From: Roseibacillus sp.
Lineage (GTDB): Bacteria; Verrucomicrobiota; Verrucomicrobiia; Verrucomicrobiales; Akkermansiaceae
Direction of reading: 5' to 3'
DNA length: 41,185 nucleotides
Assembly: GCA_028821775.1 (NCBI GenBank)
Contig: JAPKFB010000044.1
Span: 1 to 41,185 of the forward strand
Part shown: positions 9,190 to 17,161 of the stretch, piece by piece
Position numbering within the stretch: position 1 is the stretch's first letter
Layout of the letters: every line of letters begins with the position of its first letter
The notes under the pieces: generated by a model
What the model saw: only the letters and a program-made list of their open reading frames with translations
The model's database searches: none
Told to the model about the DNA's origin: nothing
Made by a program: the position numbers and the translations under genes

Positions 9190-9654
9190 ATGCATCTCCG
9201 CTTCACAGAGGAAGAACTTGGCGTCCTGATCGATATGGTCAGTCTCGCCGCCGAAGTGGCGTCGTTGAATCGCAGGCCAGGGGCGGAGCAGAAGTATGCG
9301 CGATTCGAGGAGTTGGAGAGTTTATTGCTCGAAAAGCTGACTCATCTTGGCTTTGCCAAGATCATCGAAATCGAGGAGGAGCATCAGCGACACCGCCTCA
9401 CTACCGAGTATCTGACCAAGTCATTTGTGCAGGAATCGCTGGATGAGATGCGCAATGAGATCTTTTGGGAGGAAATTACCCTCCGCATGGCGGAGCGTGA
9501 TGTTATTCGCAAGATTGGGTTGCCCGCCTGGAATGGGCTGGATGAAGAAGCGCGCCGCGCGCATACTGAACCGGTCGAGAAGAGTTATTGGAAGGAATTT
9601 ACCAAGCGTGGAATCGAGAAGCTGCACCTGATTGCGCGGTTTGATTCGGGCTAG
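9190..9654 (+). CDS. Uncharacterised small cytoplasmic protein, 154 residues
   Basis: The start is taken at ATG 9190 (MHLRFTEEELGVLIDMV); the frame is open to 9160, but the extra residues are unlike coding sequence. The protein is mainly helical and charged with no signal peptide or membrane segment. A first helical part reads EEELGVLIDMVSLAAEVASLN, a long amphipathic middle follows (KYARFEELESLLLEKL), and a C-terminal portion contains YWKEFTKRGIEKLHLI. No catalytic motif is recognised. It lies 90 bases upstream of the kinase-like gene on the same strand, so the two may be co-transcribed. The pairing is suggestive only. Confidence 0.7.
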   Translation: MHLRFTEEELGVLIDMVSLAAEVASLNRRPGAEQKYARFEELESLLLEKLTHLGFAKIIEIEEEHQRHRLTTEYLTKSFVQESLDEMRNEIFWEEITLRMAERDVIRKIGLPAWNGLDEEARRAHTEPVEKSYWKEFTKRGIEKLHLIARFDSG

Positions 9655-9744
9655 GCTCATCGGAGATTTAGCTTTGCTGAGGCCGACCGGATGGTTGGTG
9701 ATTGGGTCCTGGAGAATTGAGGTATTTGTTATCCGTTACACGTC

Positions 9745-10776
9745 ATGGAAACCGAGCCGCTCATTCGGAGGAGGAAGCAGCACTATCCAGTGTCGAGCTT
9801 CCTGCTCCAATACCTTCAACACTACGGGCGACGAGCGGACATCCCTTTGATTTATGACGACCTCTTGCGCTTTGGAGAGGCGATCCCCTATGAGAACTCG
9901 GATGGCGACGAGACCCTGTGGTTGACGGTGTCCTACCCCCAGGAAGTGATGGCCGAGTTGCGGCCCAAGTTGACTGGGATCTATGCGATGCTGAAGATCG
10001 GCGGCGACCTCTCGCTGGCGCAGCACCTCACTGTTGAACGCATCGACTTTGGAGAGTTTGGGAATTCGCGCCCCTTTCGTATTCGCATCACGAACTTGTT
10101 CAACGGCAACTCGGACTACTACTACGTCAAGAATGCGGACTCCTCGCGCATCTATGGTCTGGAGTTGGAACACATCCTCTCGCCCAACTGCATCAACTAT
10201 CTGGTGAACGGGAACACGCTTATCGAAGAACACATTGCGGGAGTGCCTGGCAATATCTTCATCCAGAAATATCTCCAAGGGGAGGAACTCAACAAAGTGA
10301 GGATCGCCAAGGAGTTTGTGAAATTCGGGGAGCGTTGTTTTCTGCGCTTGCTGGGTGACATGCGAAGTGTGAACTACGTGGTTGATATCACTCCGGACTT
10401 TGAGGAAGTGCAGTATCGGGTGCGGCCCATTGACTTCGACCAGCAATCCTATGAGGGCGCCCTCGTTGTCTATCGCGCCCATCACTTTCCGGATAATGAA
10501 GCGGTAGATCTGTTGGTGCGTGAGCATCTCAATCCGACGACCATCATGCAGTATCGTAGTGAGGAACGAAGTCAGATGGCGCGGCGCTCCCGGGCCGAGC
10601 GCAATCGTCTGACCGGGGTTCTCAAGACCATGTGCAAGGACAACCTGGCGCCTCCGGAACATCTCGTGGAACTACGGGACGCCTTGGGTGAGCGCTATGG
10701 CACGCACACCTTCACCAGCTGTGCAACGATGGGCGATCTCACCTCGGCGCACCTGCATTTCATGTTGGAACTTTAG
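9745..10776 (+). CDS. Uncharacterised conserved protein with kinase-fold-like motifs
   Basis: This 343-residue cytoplasmic protein starts METEPLIRRRKQHYPVSSF. I recall similar unnamed proteins in Bacteroidetes and Verrucomicrobia but know of no assigned function. Motifs appear in the order expected of an aminoglycoside-phosphotransferase-like or HipA-like kinase fold. YYYVK (K129) resembles the beta-3 lysine, and LELEHIL (E140/E142) resembles the helix-C glutamate. TLIEEHIAGVPG (159-169) resembles a hinge, LGDMRSVNYVVD (D205, N210) the catalytic loop, and RPIDFDQQS (D230, D232) the metal-binding aspartates. The phosphotransferase reading is my inference and no substrate can be named. The first 120 residues form a separate alpha/beta region. 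It follows the small gene at 9190 and precedes a minus-strand exported protein gene. Confidence 0.85.
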   Translation: METEPLIRRRKQHYPVSSFLLQYLQHYGRRADIPLIYDDLLRFGEAIPYENSDGDETLWLTVSYPQEVMAELRPKLTGIYAMLKIGGDLSLAQHLTVERIDFGEFGNSRPFRIRITNLFNGNSDYYYVKNADSSRIYGLELEHILSPNCINYLVNGNTLIEEHIAGVPGNIFIQKYLQGEELNKVRIAKEFVKFGERCFLRLLGDMRSVNYVVDITPDFEEVQYRVRPIDFDQQSYEGALVVYRAHHFPDNEAVDLLVREHLNPTTIMQYRSEERSQMARRSRAERNRLTGVLKTMCKDNLAPPEHLVELRDALGERYGTHTFTSCATMGDLTSAHLHFMLEL

Positions 10777-10778
10777 GC

Positions 10779-10898
10779 GTGTTCAGGGCTTTTCTCACAG
10801 GCTTTGTCGCGACCGCGCTCCTCGCGGGGGCGCCCGATTGGTATTCTGATGAGCGCGGTCTGCAGGCAAACGGGGATATGCCTCTCCTTCACGGATAG
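10779..10898 (+). CDS. Possible tiny exported peptide or gene remnant
   Basis: Two bases after the stop of the kinase-like gene, a GTG opens a 39-codon frame ending in TAG. It begins (M)FRAFLTGFVATALLAGAP, a plausible signal peptide, followed by about 22 residues (DWYSDERGLQANG...). It could be a short secreted peptide, a truncated gene that kept its signal sequence, or chance. It lacks a visible Shine-Dalgarno sequence. Confidence 0.25.
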   Translation: MFRAFLTGFVATALLAGAPDWYSDERGLQANGDMPLLHG

Positions 10899-10919
10899 GG
10901 CGTCCAGCTCTCGATGACT

Positions 10920-12146
10920 TCACTCGCGGAGGGAAAGAAGACGATTCACCATGGCCTCCAACTGGCTGTTCGCCAACATGGCTGCGAGGGTTTCCCCTCT
11001 CTTGCGATCCTCCTCCGGGAGCTTGGCGATCTCCGCTTTCAGGACCGCGGTGAGGCGGGCAAGGGTCGGAAGTTTAGCTTCCTTTTGTTTTAGCTGTCGG
11101 AGTACTTCCTGAGCCATTCCCCGCCGGACGCCCTGCAGGAATGTTTCGAAGGTCAGATCCTTCGCAGGGAATGGTCGGTCTTCCTTGAATTTCCTCCATT
11201 TCACTCGGATGGGCTCTTCGTCGAGGAGGGCTTTGGCAAAGGCCGGGGGAACCCCCGGGGGCAACTCCTTGCCCCAGGTTGCGGACCAGTAGCCGAAGAA
11301 CCGCTCCTGATTCTTCGCGAAAAATGCTTCCAGATCGCCTGGGTTCATTTTCTTTTCAAATTGCAGGAAGGCGTAAAAAAGGGCCCGGTGAATGAGGTTG
11401 GCCATATCCAACTCGCCCACCCCAATGTTGCGGAGGACGTTGGGATTGAAGGCGGGAATCTCTTTGCGAAACTGCTTCATTCCGTGCAGGGGATCTACCG
11501 CATCGAGCACGAGCTTGCGCTCGCCACCTTCGACGGAGAATCCGCGTTCTGCGAGCAGGCCGGTTGCCTTCTCCAGGATGACCCAGCTCCCATCAGCGAG
11601 GGTGAATTTGACCCGACCGTTGTTCTCGCGGATCTCCTCGACAACTTCCTGCAGGTCCTTCCCAAACCACGGGAGACTCGTCTTACTGGCCGAAGCGAGG
11701 CCGATTCCGATCTCGCTCTTGCCGAGAGTCAGAGCGGGAATCATGCGCCAGTTCACTTCTTGAGGCTTGGATGCCTGGCCGCTTCCGAACAGAATCTTGA
11801 ATCCATCGAGTTGCTTGAGGAGCTCCGCCAAGCCGTGAATCTTGATCGGTTGCTGGCCCATCAAGCCGTAGGTCGTCCCGCTGCCCTTGCCATCTGGCTC
11901 CCACCAGATGGCCCCGCCAAGCTCCCCGGTGGAAAGTTGCACCAGGGCGGCGCCACTCTCCTTCTCGATCACCAAGACCCCCTGATGGCCAACGCCTTCC
12001 TCAGGTTTGGAGGCGGTGTAGATTGCGCGAAAGCTTGCCATCGCTGCGAACTTCCTGGTGAGTTCGATACTCCATTCCTCCACGCTGCGTTCGGCTCGGA
12101 GCGCGGGCATGAGCCCGAGGAAGATGATGGCTGGAATGAGCTTCAT
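10920..12146 (-). CDS. Exported uncharacterised protein, 408 residues
   Basis: It starts with a signal peptide (MKLIPAIIFLGLMPALRA, cleavage near residue 18) and has no further membrane segment, so it is probably periplasmic. The N-terminal half (FRAIYTASKPEEG, GVLVIEKESGAALVQL, AIWWEPDGKGS) has the beta-strand rhythm of LolA/LolB-like lipoprotein-carrier folds. No diagnostic residue supports that assignment. The C-terminal 150 residues are helical and Lys/Glu-rich (FFAKNQERFFGYW, RRGMAQEVLRQLKQKEAK). I do not recognise a family. It is monocistronic on the minus strand, convergent with the kinase-like gene and divergent from lpdA. Confidence 0.85.
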   Translation of the reverse strand: MKLIPAIIFLGLMPALRAERSVEEWSIELTRKFAAMASFRAIYTASKPEEGVGHQGVLVIEKESGAALVQLSTGELGGAIWWEPDGKGSGTTYGLMGQQPIKIHGLAELLKQLDGFKILFGSGQASKPQEVNWRMIPALTLGKSEIGIGLASASKTSLPWFGKDLQEVVEEIRENNGRVKFTLADGSWVILEKATGLLAERGFSVEGGERKLVLDAVDPLHGMKQFRKEIPAFNPNVLRNIGVGELDMANLIHRALFYAFLQFEKKMNPGDLEAFFAKNQERFFGYWSATWGKELPPGVPPAFAKALLDEEPIRVKWRKFKEDRPFPAKDLTFETFLQGVRRGMAQEVLRQLKQKEAKLPTLARLTAVLKAEIAKLPEEDRKRGETLAAMLANSQLEAMVNRLLSLRE

Positions 12147-12667
12147 GAGAGCAGGATCAAGACTGAGATCGCGGAAGGTAACCTGCCGCGAGGGAGTAAA
12201 CTACCACGCAGACGGGGCGAGCTCAATCATTCGAGGGATCTGGAATTGTGAGCCGGGCGGGCGCCCATCAAGATCCGCGCATGAACTTTCGATGTGTCCT
12301 CTCTCTCGCCTTCGCTGCTCCGGTTATGGCCACTCCCGAGGGAGCCGATTTTGTCTCCCGGGGGGATCGGGCCTCGAGGTCTTTGGCGGGAGGTCGGAAG
12401 CTGTGGGCACTGCCGGGACCGGCTTGGTGAACCGGCGCCCGATCGAGCTGGCCGATGACGATCGCAACTCAGCCGGGATTGGGGGGCAGCGCATCGCGCT
12501 CACGGCCCTGCGGGCGAGATCTCCCTCCGGTGGGCGGCGCAGCTCCTTGGAAGGCGACCGTGGTCTTGACCTTTCCGCCAAGCGGGACCAGCTTCGCGCC
12601 CGCGAGTGGATCCTCGGATCATACGATCCTCTGATCGGGCTCAAAACTCCGCATAATACCATATTTC
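12147..12667 (+). other. Gene-poor region upstream of lpdA
   Basis: About 520 bases lack a clear gene. ATG at 12281 opens a 49-codon frame to 12430 that begins MNFRCVLSLAFAAPVMA, a possible signal peptide, then runs into composition that reads like shifted frames. This could be the start of a decayed exported-protein gene; the rest cannot be followed in one frame. The bases just before lpdA (about 12640-12667) are AT-richer, with several hexamers similar to a -10 box, and may hold its promoter. No precise promoter is claimed. Confidence 0.3.
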
Positions 12668-14050
12668 ATGTCATACGATCTCGTTGTGATTGGTGGCGGT
12701 CCCGGGGGCTACGTAGCCGCCATTCGGGCCGGGCAGTTGGGGAAGAAAGTTGCCTGTGTCGAGGCCGAGCGGGCGGGGGGAACTTGCCTGAATTGGGGAT
12801 GTATTCCCACCAAGGCTCTTCTCAAGAATGCGCATCTGTTCCACACCCTGCAGCATCAGGCCAAACAGTTTGGAATCAGCTTCGACAATCTCTCCTACGA
12901 TTGGAGCGCGATCATCGGGCGCTCGCGCAAGATTTCCGACCGACTCGCCGGCGGGGTCGAATTTCTCTTTAAGAAGAACAAGGTCGATTTTGTGAAGGGC
13001 TTTGGATCACTGGTCGGTGATCATCAGATCGAGGTGCGCGCGGAAGATGGGACTACGCAGATCCTTGAAGCGAAGAACATTATCATCGCGACCGGAGCGA
13101 AGGCGCGCGAATTGCCGGATTTGCCCTGCAATGGAACGAGCGTCATTGGTTCGCGGGAGGCGATGATTCTCCCCGCCCAACCGAAGAGCATGGTCATCAT
13201 CGGAGCCGGGGCGATCGGAGTTGAGTTTGCATACATTTACAATGCCTTCGGAACGAAAGTGACGATGATCGAAATGATGCCGCGGCTTGTGCCGGTGGAA
13301 GACGATGACATCGGGGAGGCCTTGAAGAAGTCCTTCATGCGGGCGGGGATCAAGTGCCTCACGGACACCAAAGTGACCGCGAGCGAAGATCGGGGCGACT
13401 CCGTGAGTATTACGGTTGAGAATGCCAAAGGGAGCGAAACGATTGAAGCCGATGTTTGCCTTGTGGCGATTGGGGTGGTTCCAGTCTTGCCCGGAGGCCA
13501 GCTCCCGGAGTTTACGGATCGCGGATGGATTCAGATTGGAGATCGCTACCAAACCTCAACGCCCGATCTCTACGCGATTGGTGATATTACCGGTCCTCCC
13601 TGGTTGGCGCACACCGCCATGTATGAAGCGGTGCAATGCGTGGAAGGACTCTTTGTGGACGGGGTGGAGCCGAAACGCGTCGATGCCTTTCCGGGTTGCA
13701 CCTACTGCTATCCTGAGATCGCCTCGGTCGGGAAGACCGAGCGGGCTCTTCAGGAAGAAGGGGTGACCTACAAAATGGGCAAATTTCCATACCAGGCTCT
13801 CGGCAAAGCGCAGGCCGCCGCAGAGACGGAGGGCTTCATCAAGTTGCTCTTCGGAGCGGAGCACGGGGAGCTCCTGGGCGCCCACATCATCGGTTCCAAC
13901 GCCACCGACCTGATCGCCGAAATGGGGTTGGGCCTTACCCTGGAGGCCACCATCGAGGACTTTCACGCCACCATCCATGCCCACCCCACTCTCACGGAAG
14001 GCATTCACGAGGCAGCCCTCGATGCGGATGGACAGGCCATTCACTTCTAA
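12668..14050 (+). CDS. lpdA: Dihydrolipoamide dehydrogenase (E3)
   Basis: The 460-residue flavoenzyme reoxidises dihydrolipoamide in 2-oxoacid dehydrogenase or glycine cleavage complexes, passing electrons to NAD+. The FAD-binding fold opens at residue 4 (DLVVIGGGPGGYVAA). The redox disulfide is C40/C45 in GGTCLNWGCIPTK. The NAD-binding fold is VIIGAGAIGVEFAYIY, and the second FAD contact is DLYAIGDI. The C-terminal dimer domain supplies the catalytic His-Glu pair H439/E444 in HAHPTLTE. All key residues are present and the length is normal. The other complex subunits are not adjacent. A candidate terminator follows at 14118-14139. Confidence 0.97.
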   Translation: MSYDLVVIGGGPGGYVAAIRAGQLGKKVACVEAERAGGTCLNWGCIPTKALLKNAHLFHTLQHQAKQFGISFDNLSYDWSAIIGRSRKISDRLAGGVEFLFKKNKVDFVKGFGSLVGDHQIEVRAEDGTTQILEAKNIIIATGAKARELPDLPCNGTSVIGSREAMILPAQPKSMVIIGAGAIGVEFAYIYNAFGTKVTMIEMMPRLVPVEDDDIGEALKKSFMRAGIKCLTDTKVTASEDRGDSVSITVENAKGSETIEADVCLVAIGVVPVLPGGQLPEFTDRGWIQIGDRYQTSTPDLYAIGDITGPPWLAHTAMYEAVQCVEGLFVDGVEPKRVDAFPGCTYCYPEIASVGKTERALQEEGVTYKMGKFPYQALGKAQAAAETEGFIKLLFGAEHGELLGAHIIGSNATDLIAEMGLGLTLEATIEDFHATIHAHPTLTEGIHEAALDADGQAIHF

Positions 14051-14117
14051 GGTCTGTTCGACAACCCGACTGGCGGCGGGGTTGGAATCAATTCGGAAGA
14101 AGCAATCAGGCGCGGCG

Positions 14118-14139
14118 AAAGGGAACCGCGGCCCTTTTT
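14118..14139 (+). terminator. Probable intrinsic terminator of lpdA
   Basis: Arms AAAGGG (14118-14123) and CCCTTT (14132-14137) enclose an eight-base loop and run into a five-T tract (14135-14139). It lies 68 bases after the lpdA stop codon, and the loop itself contains CCGCGG. Confidence 0.6.
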
Positions 14140-14242
14140 CCGTCTCGCTGCGTTCTCGTCGCGGCTGTGTGGGCTCGCCCATCACCACCGGGCGACGCCT
14201 TGCCAATCGGGAAAATTGCTCGAGCCGCCACGCCCCCGGGAT

Positions 14243-14305
14243 TTCGCTCACACCCTAGGATGTGAGCGAACTCTGGTGCTCCGTGGCACCTGAGATCTCC
14301 AGGTG
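14243..14305. repeat. Cluster of three inverted repeats, two mutually exclusive
   Basis: TTCGCTCACA (14243-14252) is repeated inverted as TGTGAGCGAA (14261-14270), a perfect ten-base pair of arms around an eight-base spacer containing CCTAGG. Just after it, GGTGC (14275-14279) can pair with GCACC (14286-14290). The second hairpin shares bases with CACCTG (14287-14292), which can pair instead with CAGGTG (14300-14305). The alternative pairings resemble a switching leader, but the element sits about 210 bases before the next start. Role unknown; DNA operator, RNA structure or repeat element are all possible. Confidence 0.55.
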
Positions 14306-14518
14306 AGGACTGGGCGGTGAAGCCGAAGCACGGCTGGCCCCGGTGGTGCTCGCCGAGGTTTCCTCACGGGTCGCATGGAACCTGATTCCGGAGGGGGCAT
14401 CTCTGAGAATGGAAATCGTCCCCTGGGCGTGGAACCCGTTGGGGGGAACTTCTCTACGGTGCCTCCAGCGTTGCCATTGTGGGTGATTGCGCTATCTCGG
14501 GCTCCGCAATCTGCTGCC

Positions 14519-16018
14519 ATGCCCGGTTCCCCAGAACACCCTCAGGGTCACTTGCAACTCGGCGACTATCGTCTCGTCGAGCTCATCTTTGAGAGTTCGG
14601 TGACCCGCACGTATCACGCTGAGCAACTTTCGATGGATCGCGTGGTCTTGCTCGAGCGAATCAAGGCGGGGATCGAGCTTGCCCCTGAGTTGGTGGAGAA
14701 TTTTTTAGCGGATGTGCGTGCCAAAGCGGCGGTGGATCATCCCGGAATCGGATCCGTCTACGAAGGAGTGCACGATGATGAGGCGGTCTACTACACGCGC
14801 GAGTTGTTGACGGGTGATGATCTGGAAGAGCTTCACAATGGCGATCAGACCTTTGCGCCTGCCACGATCGCGACCTTTCTCCGGCAGGTGGCGAGCGCGA
14901 TGGATTATTACCAGACGCGCCAGATTGCCACTCTCGCCTTGGAGCCGAGGCACCTTGTCTTGGGCGAGCACGCTGTATTACGGATGGCCAATCTCGCGAT
15001 CGCGGAGGCATCGGATCAGGTGGTGGAGAGCCCCGATTGTTTTCTCATCGCGGACCTGTTTCTCGATCTCTTGCAGCGGGGAGCACCAGGCGCTACCCGC
15101 ACAAGCAAACTCCTCACCATGATGACCGGTGAGCACGGGACCAGTCTCACTTGGGAACAGGTGGAGCACACCGCCCGCAAATTGGAAAAGGAACTCTCCG
15201 AAGGTGCCAAGGTGGCATCCTTGGACCGGGCGATGTCGAAGCCTTGGGCAGGAGGGCGTATCAAGGCCCTGGTGGGGATGTTGACGATCGGGGTGATGGT
15301 CGCCGCTCTTGGCGCCGGGGGCTTTTTCCTGATCACGCGCAAGGCCCGTCCCAAGGCACGCGATTTGAGCGCGATGGTTGAGGTGCCCGCGGGAAGCTAT
15401 CAGACCCACGGGGGGAAAGCGGGCGAACTGAAACGTTTCTGGATCGATGCCCACGAAGTATCCATCGCCGAGTATGCGGAATTTATGGAGGCCCTCGCCG
15501 GCTTGCCGGAGGGTAAGCGCAGCGCCTATGACGATCCCAGTCAGCCCGCGATCAAACTCGATCACGATCCCGACCAATGGACCTTGATGTTTAGGGCCGC
15601 GCGGACTGGCAAGACCCTTGATGGCCTTGCCCTCGATCTCAATCATGCGGTGACGGGGATCGACTGGTGGGATGCCCAGGCCTATGCCAATTGGAAGGGT
15701 GGGCGCTTGCCCACCCAGGAAGAGTGGCTCGCGGCAGCTGGGGATGGCATCCTCGCGCCCTCTGATCGCGGGGCGGTGGATGAGCTTCCGGGCGACGTGA
15801 CATCCCAGGGTGTTTATGGGCTGGCAGGAAATGTCGCAGAGTGGATCTACGCGCCCGCGCGCAATCCCGCCTTTCCGATGAATGCAAAGGGACCTCTTTG
15901 CTGTGGAGCCTCCTACCTGACCCCCCGAGATGGGGTACTTGCGCGCACGTGGCTGGCCACCCGCGAAATTCGCCGCCGGGACCTAGGCTTCCGTGTTATC
16001 AGGGAAGCAGCGCCCTGA
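14519..16018 (+). CDS. Pseudokinase - transmembrane - FGE/SUMF1-like fusion protein
   Basis: From ATG 14519 (MPGSPEHPQGHLQLGDY) this is a 499-residue membrane protein. Residues 15-200 follow a Ser/Thr kinase outline starting LGDYRLVELIF, but every key motif is degraded. The glycine loop is absent, the VALK lysine is replaced in VVLLERIK, the HRD position reads LALEPRHLVL, and the DFG position reads MANLAI. One membrane helix lies near residues 245-272. The C-terminal 210 residues form a formylglycine-generating-enzyme-like domain: VEVPAGSYQTHG, KRFWIDAHEVSIAEYAEFM, GRLPTQEEW, GLAGNVAEW, LGFRVIR. The FGE active site normally has two cysteines near RGGS...C...C. Here GPLCCGASYL is followed by no second spaced Cys, so it is probably not a true FGE. 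Likely a sensory or scaffold protein. The open extension to 14375 is not protein-like. Confidence 0.85.
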   Translation: MPGSPEHPQGHLQLGDYRLVELIFESSVTRTYHAEQLSMDRVVLLERIKAGIELAPELVENFLADVRAKAAVDHPGIGSVYEGVHDDEAVYYTRELLTGDDLEELHNGDQTFAPATIATFLRQVASAMDYYQTRQIATLALEPRHLVLGEHAVLRMANLAIAEASDQVVESPDCFLIADLFLDLLQRGAPGATRTSKLLTMMTGEHGTSLTWEQVEHTARKLEKELSEGAKVASLDRAMSKPWAGGRIKALVGMLTIGVMVAALGAGGFFLITRKARPKARDLSAMVEVPAGSYQTHGGKAGELKRFWIDAHEVSIAEYAEFMEALAGLPEGKRSAYDDPSQPAIKLDHDPDQWTLMFRAARTGKTLDGLALDLNHAVTGIDWWDAQAYANWKGGRLPTQEEWLAAAGDGILAPSDRGAVDELPGDVTSQGVYGLAGNVAEWIYAPARNPAFPMNAKGPLCCGASYLTPRDGVLARTWLATREIRRRDLGFRVIREAAP

Positions 16019-16153
16019 TTGGTTGAGTCATCTTGCTCAGGATTGGGGCAGAGAAAGAGAAGCTGCTCATATATTATTGGGCTCACCGGGAGTTTCCCTT
16101 GCGGTGATCTGGCGATTTGGCCTAAATCCGCGTTCACACCATCCCATCCCTTC

Positions 16154-17041
16154 ATGAACGTCTATTGCAGGATCCTGCCATTCCTTGTCGTCTTCGGATC
16201 TCTTGCCTGCGCCAGCAGCGTGCAGGCTCAGGTTCGAGTGACTGTCAAAATGTCGAAGTCGCAGTACGTGGCCCACGAGTCCGTCCTCGCCACCGTGACG
16301 GTCACCAACAATGTTGGCCGTGATCTTCTCATTCACAGCGAAGGCGTGGGGCCGGGCACCATCAGCTGGCTCGACTTCGCCGTCACCTCAGGGCGCAACT
16401 CGCTCAGCCCCAGGACCAAACTGAATTTCAAGTCCGTGACCATTCCGGCGGGACGGAGCATCTCGAAGACCATCGATTTGACAGGCCTCTATCGGGTCAC
16501 GGAAGCGGGAAACTTCCGGGGCTACGCCGTCGTTCGCCTTCCTGATGGTGCAGGAGCCTTCAAGTCGAACAGTGTGCCCTTCACGGTGACGAAGGGACGA
16601 GAGATTTTCAGAGAGCGTGTAGGCGATCCAAACAGCCGCTCAGTTCGGGAGTTCCGGCTATCGACTCACAGTGCCTCGCAGAAGGCCTCGCTCTATGTGC
16701 ACGTCATCGATGTGCGCACGGGCCGGACCCTGCAGGCCTTCCGAATGGGGGAAGCCATCACCTATCAGAAGCCGAAGGCCAGGGTGGATCGGAATAATAA
16801 CCTCCATGTTCTCTTCCTCACGGCCCCGGGCACCTACGCCCACGGGCAGGTGAGTCCGGACGGGAAGTACCTCGGCACCGAATATTTCAAGCCCGCGCCC
16901 GGAAGGAAGCCCTCCCTCGCTATTTTTGCAAGCGGTGATGTCGCGGTTGCCGGCGGTGTTTCCTACGACCCAAAGGCAGAACTCCAGCAGCGCGCTCAGA
17001 TTCGTAAACTCTCCGAGCGCCCCGCTCTAACATATCGCTAG
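16154..17041 (+). CDS. Secreted protein with N-terminal beta-sandwich domain, uncharacterised
   Basis: The 295-residue protein starts at ATG 16154; the frame is open to 16019, but the signal peptide fixes the start (MNVYCRILPFLVVFGSLACASSVQA). After cleavage the first 140 residues form a beta-rich, Ig-like region (VRVTVKMSKSQYVAHESVLATVTVTNN). This resembles proteins that define how far ornament domains extend, and carries no catalytic residue. The C-terminal half (SLYVHVIDVRTGRTLQAF, LHVLFLTAPGTYAHGQV) is also beta-structured and may be a repeat of short four-strand units. No known family is recognised. It ends at TAG 17039-17041, ahead of the regulatory-looking region of the amidase gene. 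Confidence 0.8.
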   Translation: MNVYCRILPFLVVFGSLACASSVQAQVRVTVKMSKSQYVAHESVLATVTVTNNVGRDLLIHSEGVGPGTISWLDFAVTSGRNSLSPRTKLNFKSVTIPAGRSISKTIDLTGLYRVTEAGNFRGYAVVRLPDGAGAFKSNSVPFTVTKGREIFRERVGDPNSRSVREFRLSTHSASQKASLYVHVIDVRTGRTLQAFRMGEAITYQKPKARVDRNNNLHVLFLTAPGTYAHGQVSPDGKYLGTEYFKPAPGRKPSLAIFASGDVAVAGGVSYDPKAELQQRAQIRKLSERPALTYR

Positions 17042-17083
17042 AGCCCTCATCGCCAACGGCCTGCTGAGAAAAGCGTTGCACAC

Positions 17084-17121
17084 TCTAACAAAATCCGTTA
17101 GAAGACCCTCATAATAAGGGT
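17084..17121. promoter_or_regulatory. Two adjacent inverted repeats upstream of the amidase gene
   Basis: TCTAAC (17084-17089) is inverted as GTTAGA (17097-17102) with a seven-base spacer. Directly after it, ACCCT (17105-17109) is inverted as AGGGT (17117-17121), also with a seven-base spacer. The spacers and the following bases are AT-rich (CATAATA, TTACTTATTAAA), unlike the GC-rich surroundings. The same spacer length in both suggests operator half-sites or a structured leader. TTGCAC at 17076-17081 could be a -35 element, but a convincing -10 box at the right spacing was not found. Confidence 0.4.
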
Positions 17122-17134
17122 TACTTATTAAATC

Positions 17135-17158
17135 CTGTCTGTCTGTCTGCCTGCCTGT
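17135..17158. repeat. Tetranucleotide repeat (CTGY)6 just before the amidase start
   Basis: Six tandem units read CTGT, CTGT, CTGT, CTGC, CTGC, CTGT and end three bases before the ATG. The tract replaces the usual Shine-Dalgarno position. Slippage would change leader length in four-base steps, not the reading frame. Confidence 0.85.
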
Positions 17159-17161
17159 CCC

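Larger units (their letters stand above)
14051..14518 (+). other. Intergenic region rich in inverted repeats
   Basis: There is no gene in these 468 bases. They hold a hairpin with arms CAACCC and GGGTTG (14062-14067/14079-14084), the terminator at 14118-14139, and the repeat cluster at 14243-14305. An upstream open extension of the next gene crosses part of it (from 14375), but that extension does not resemble protein. Confidence 0.5.
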
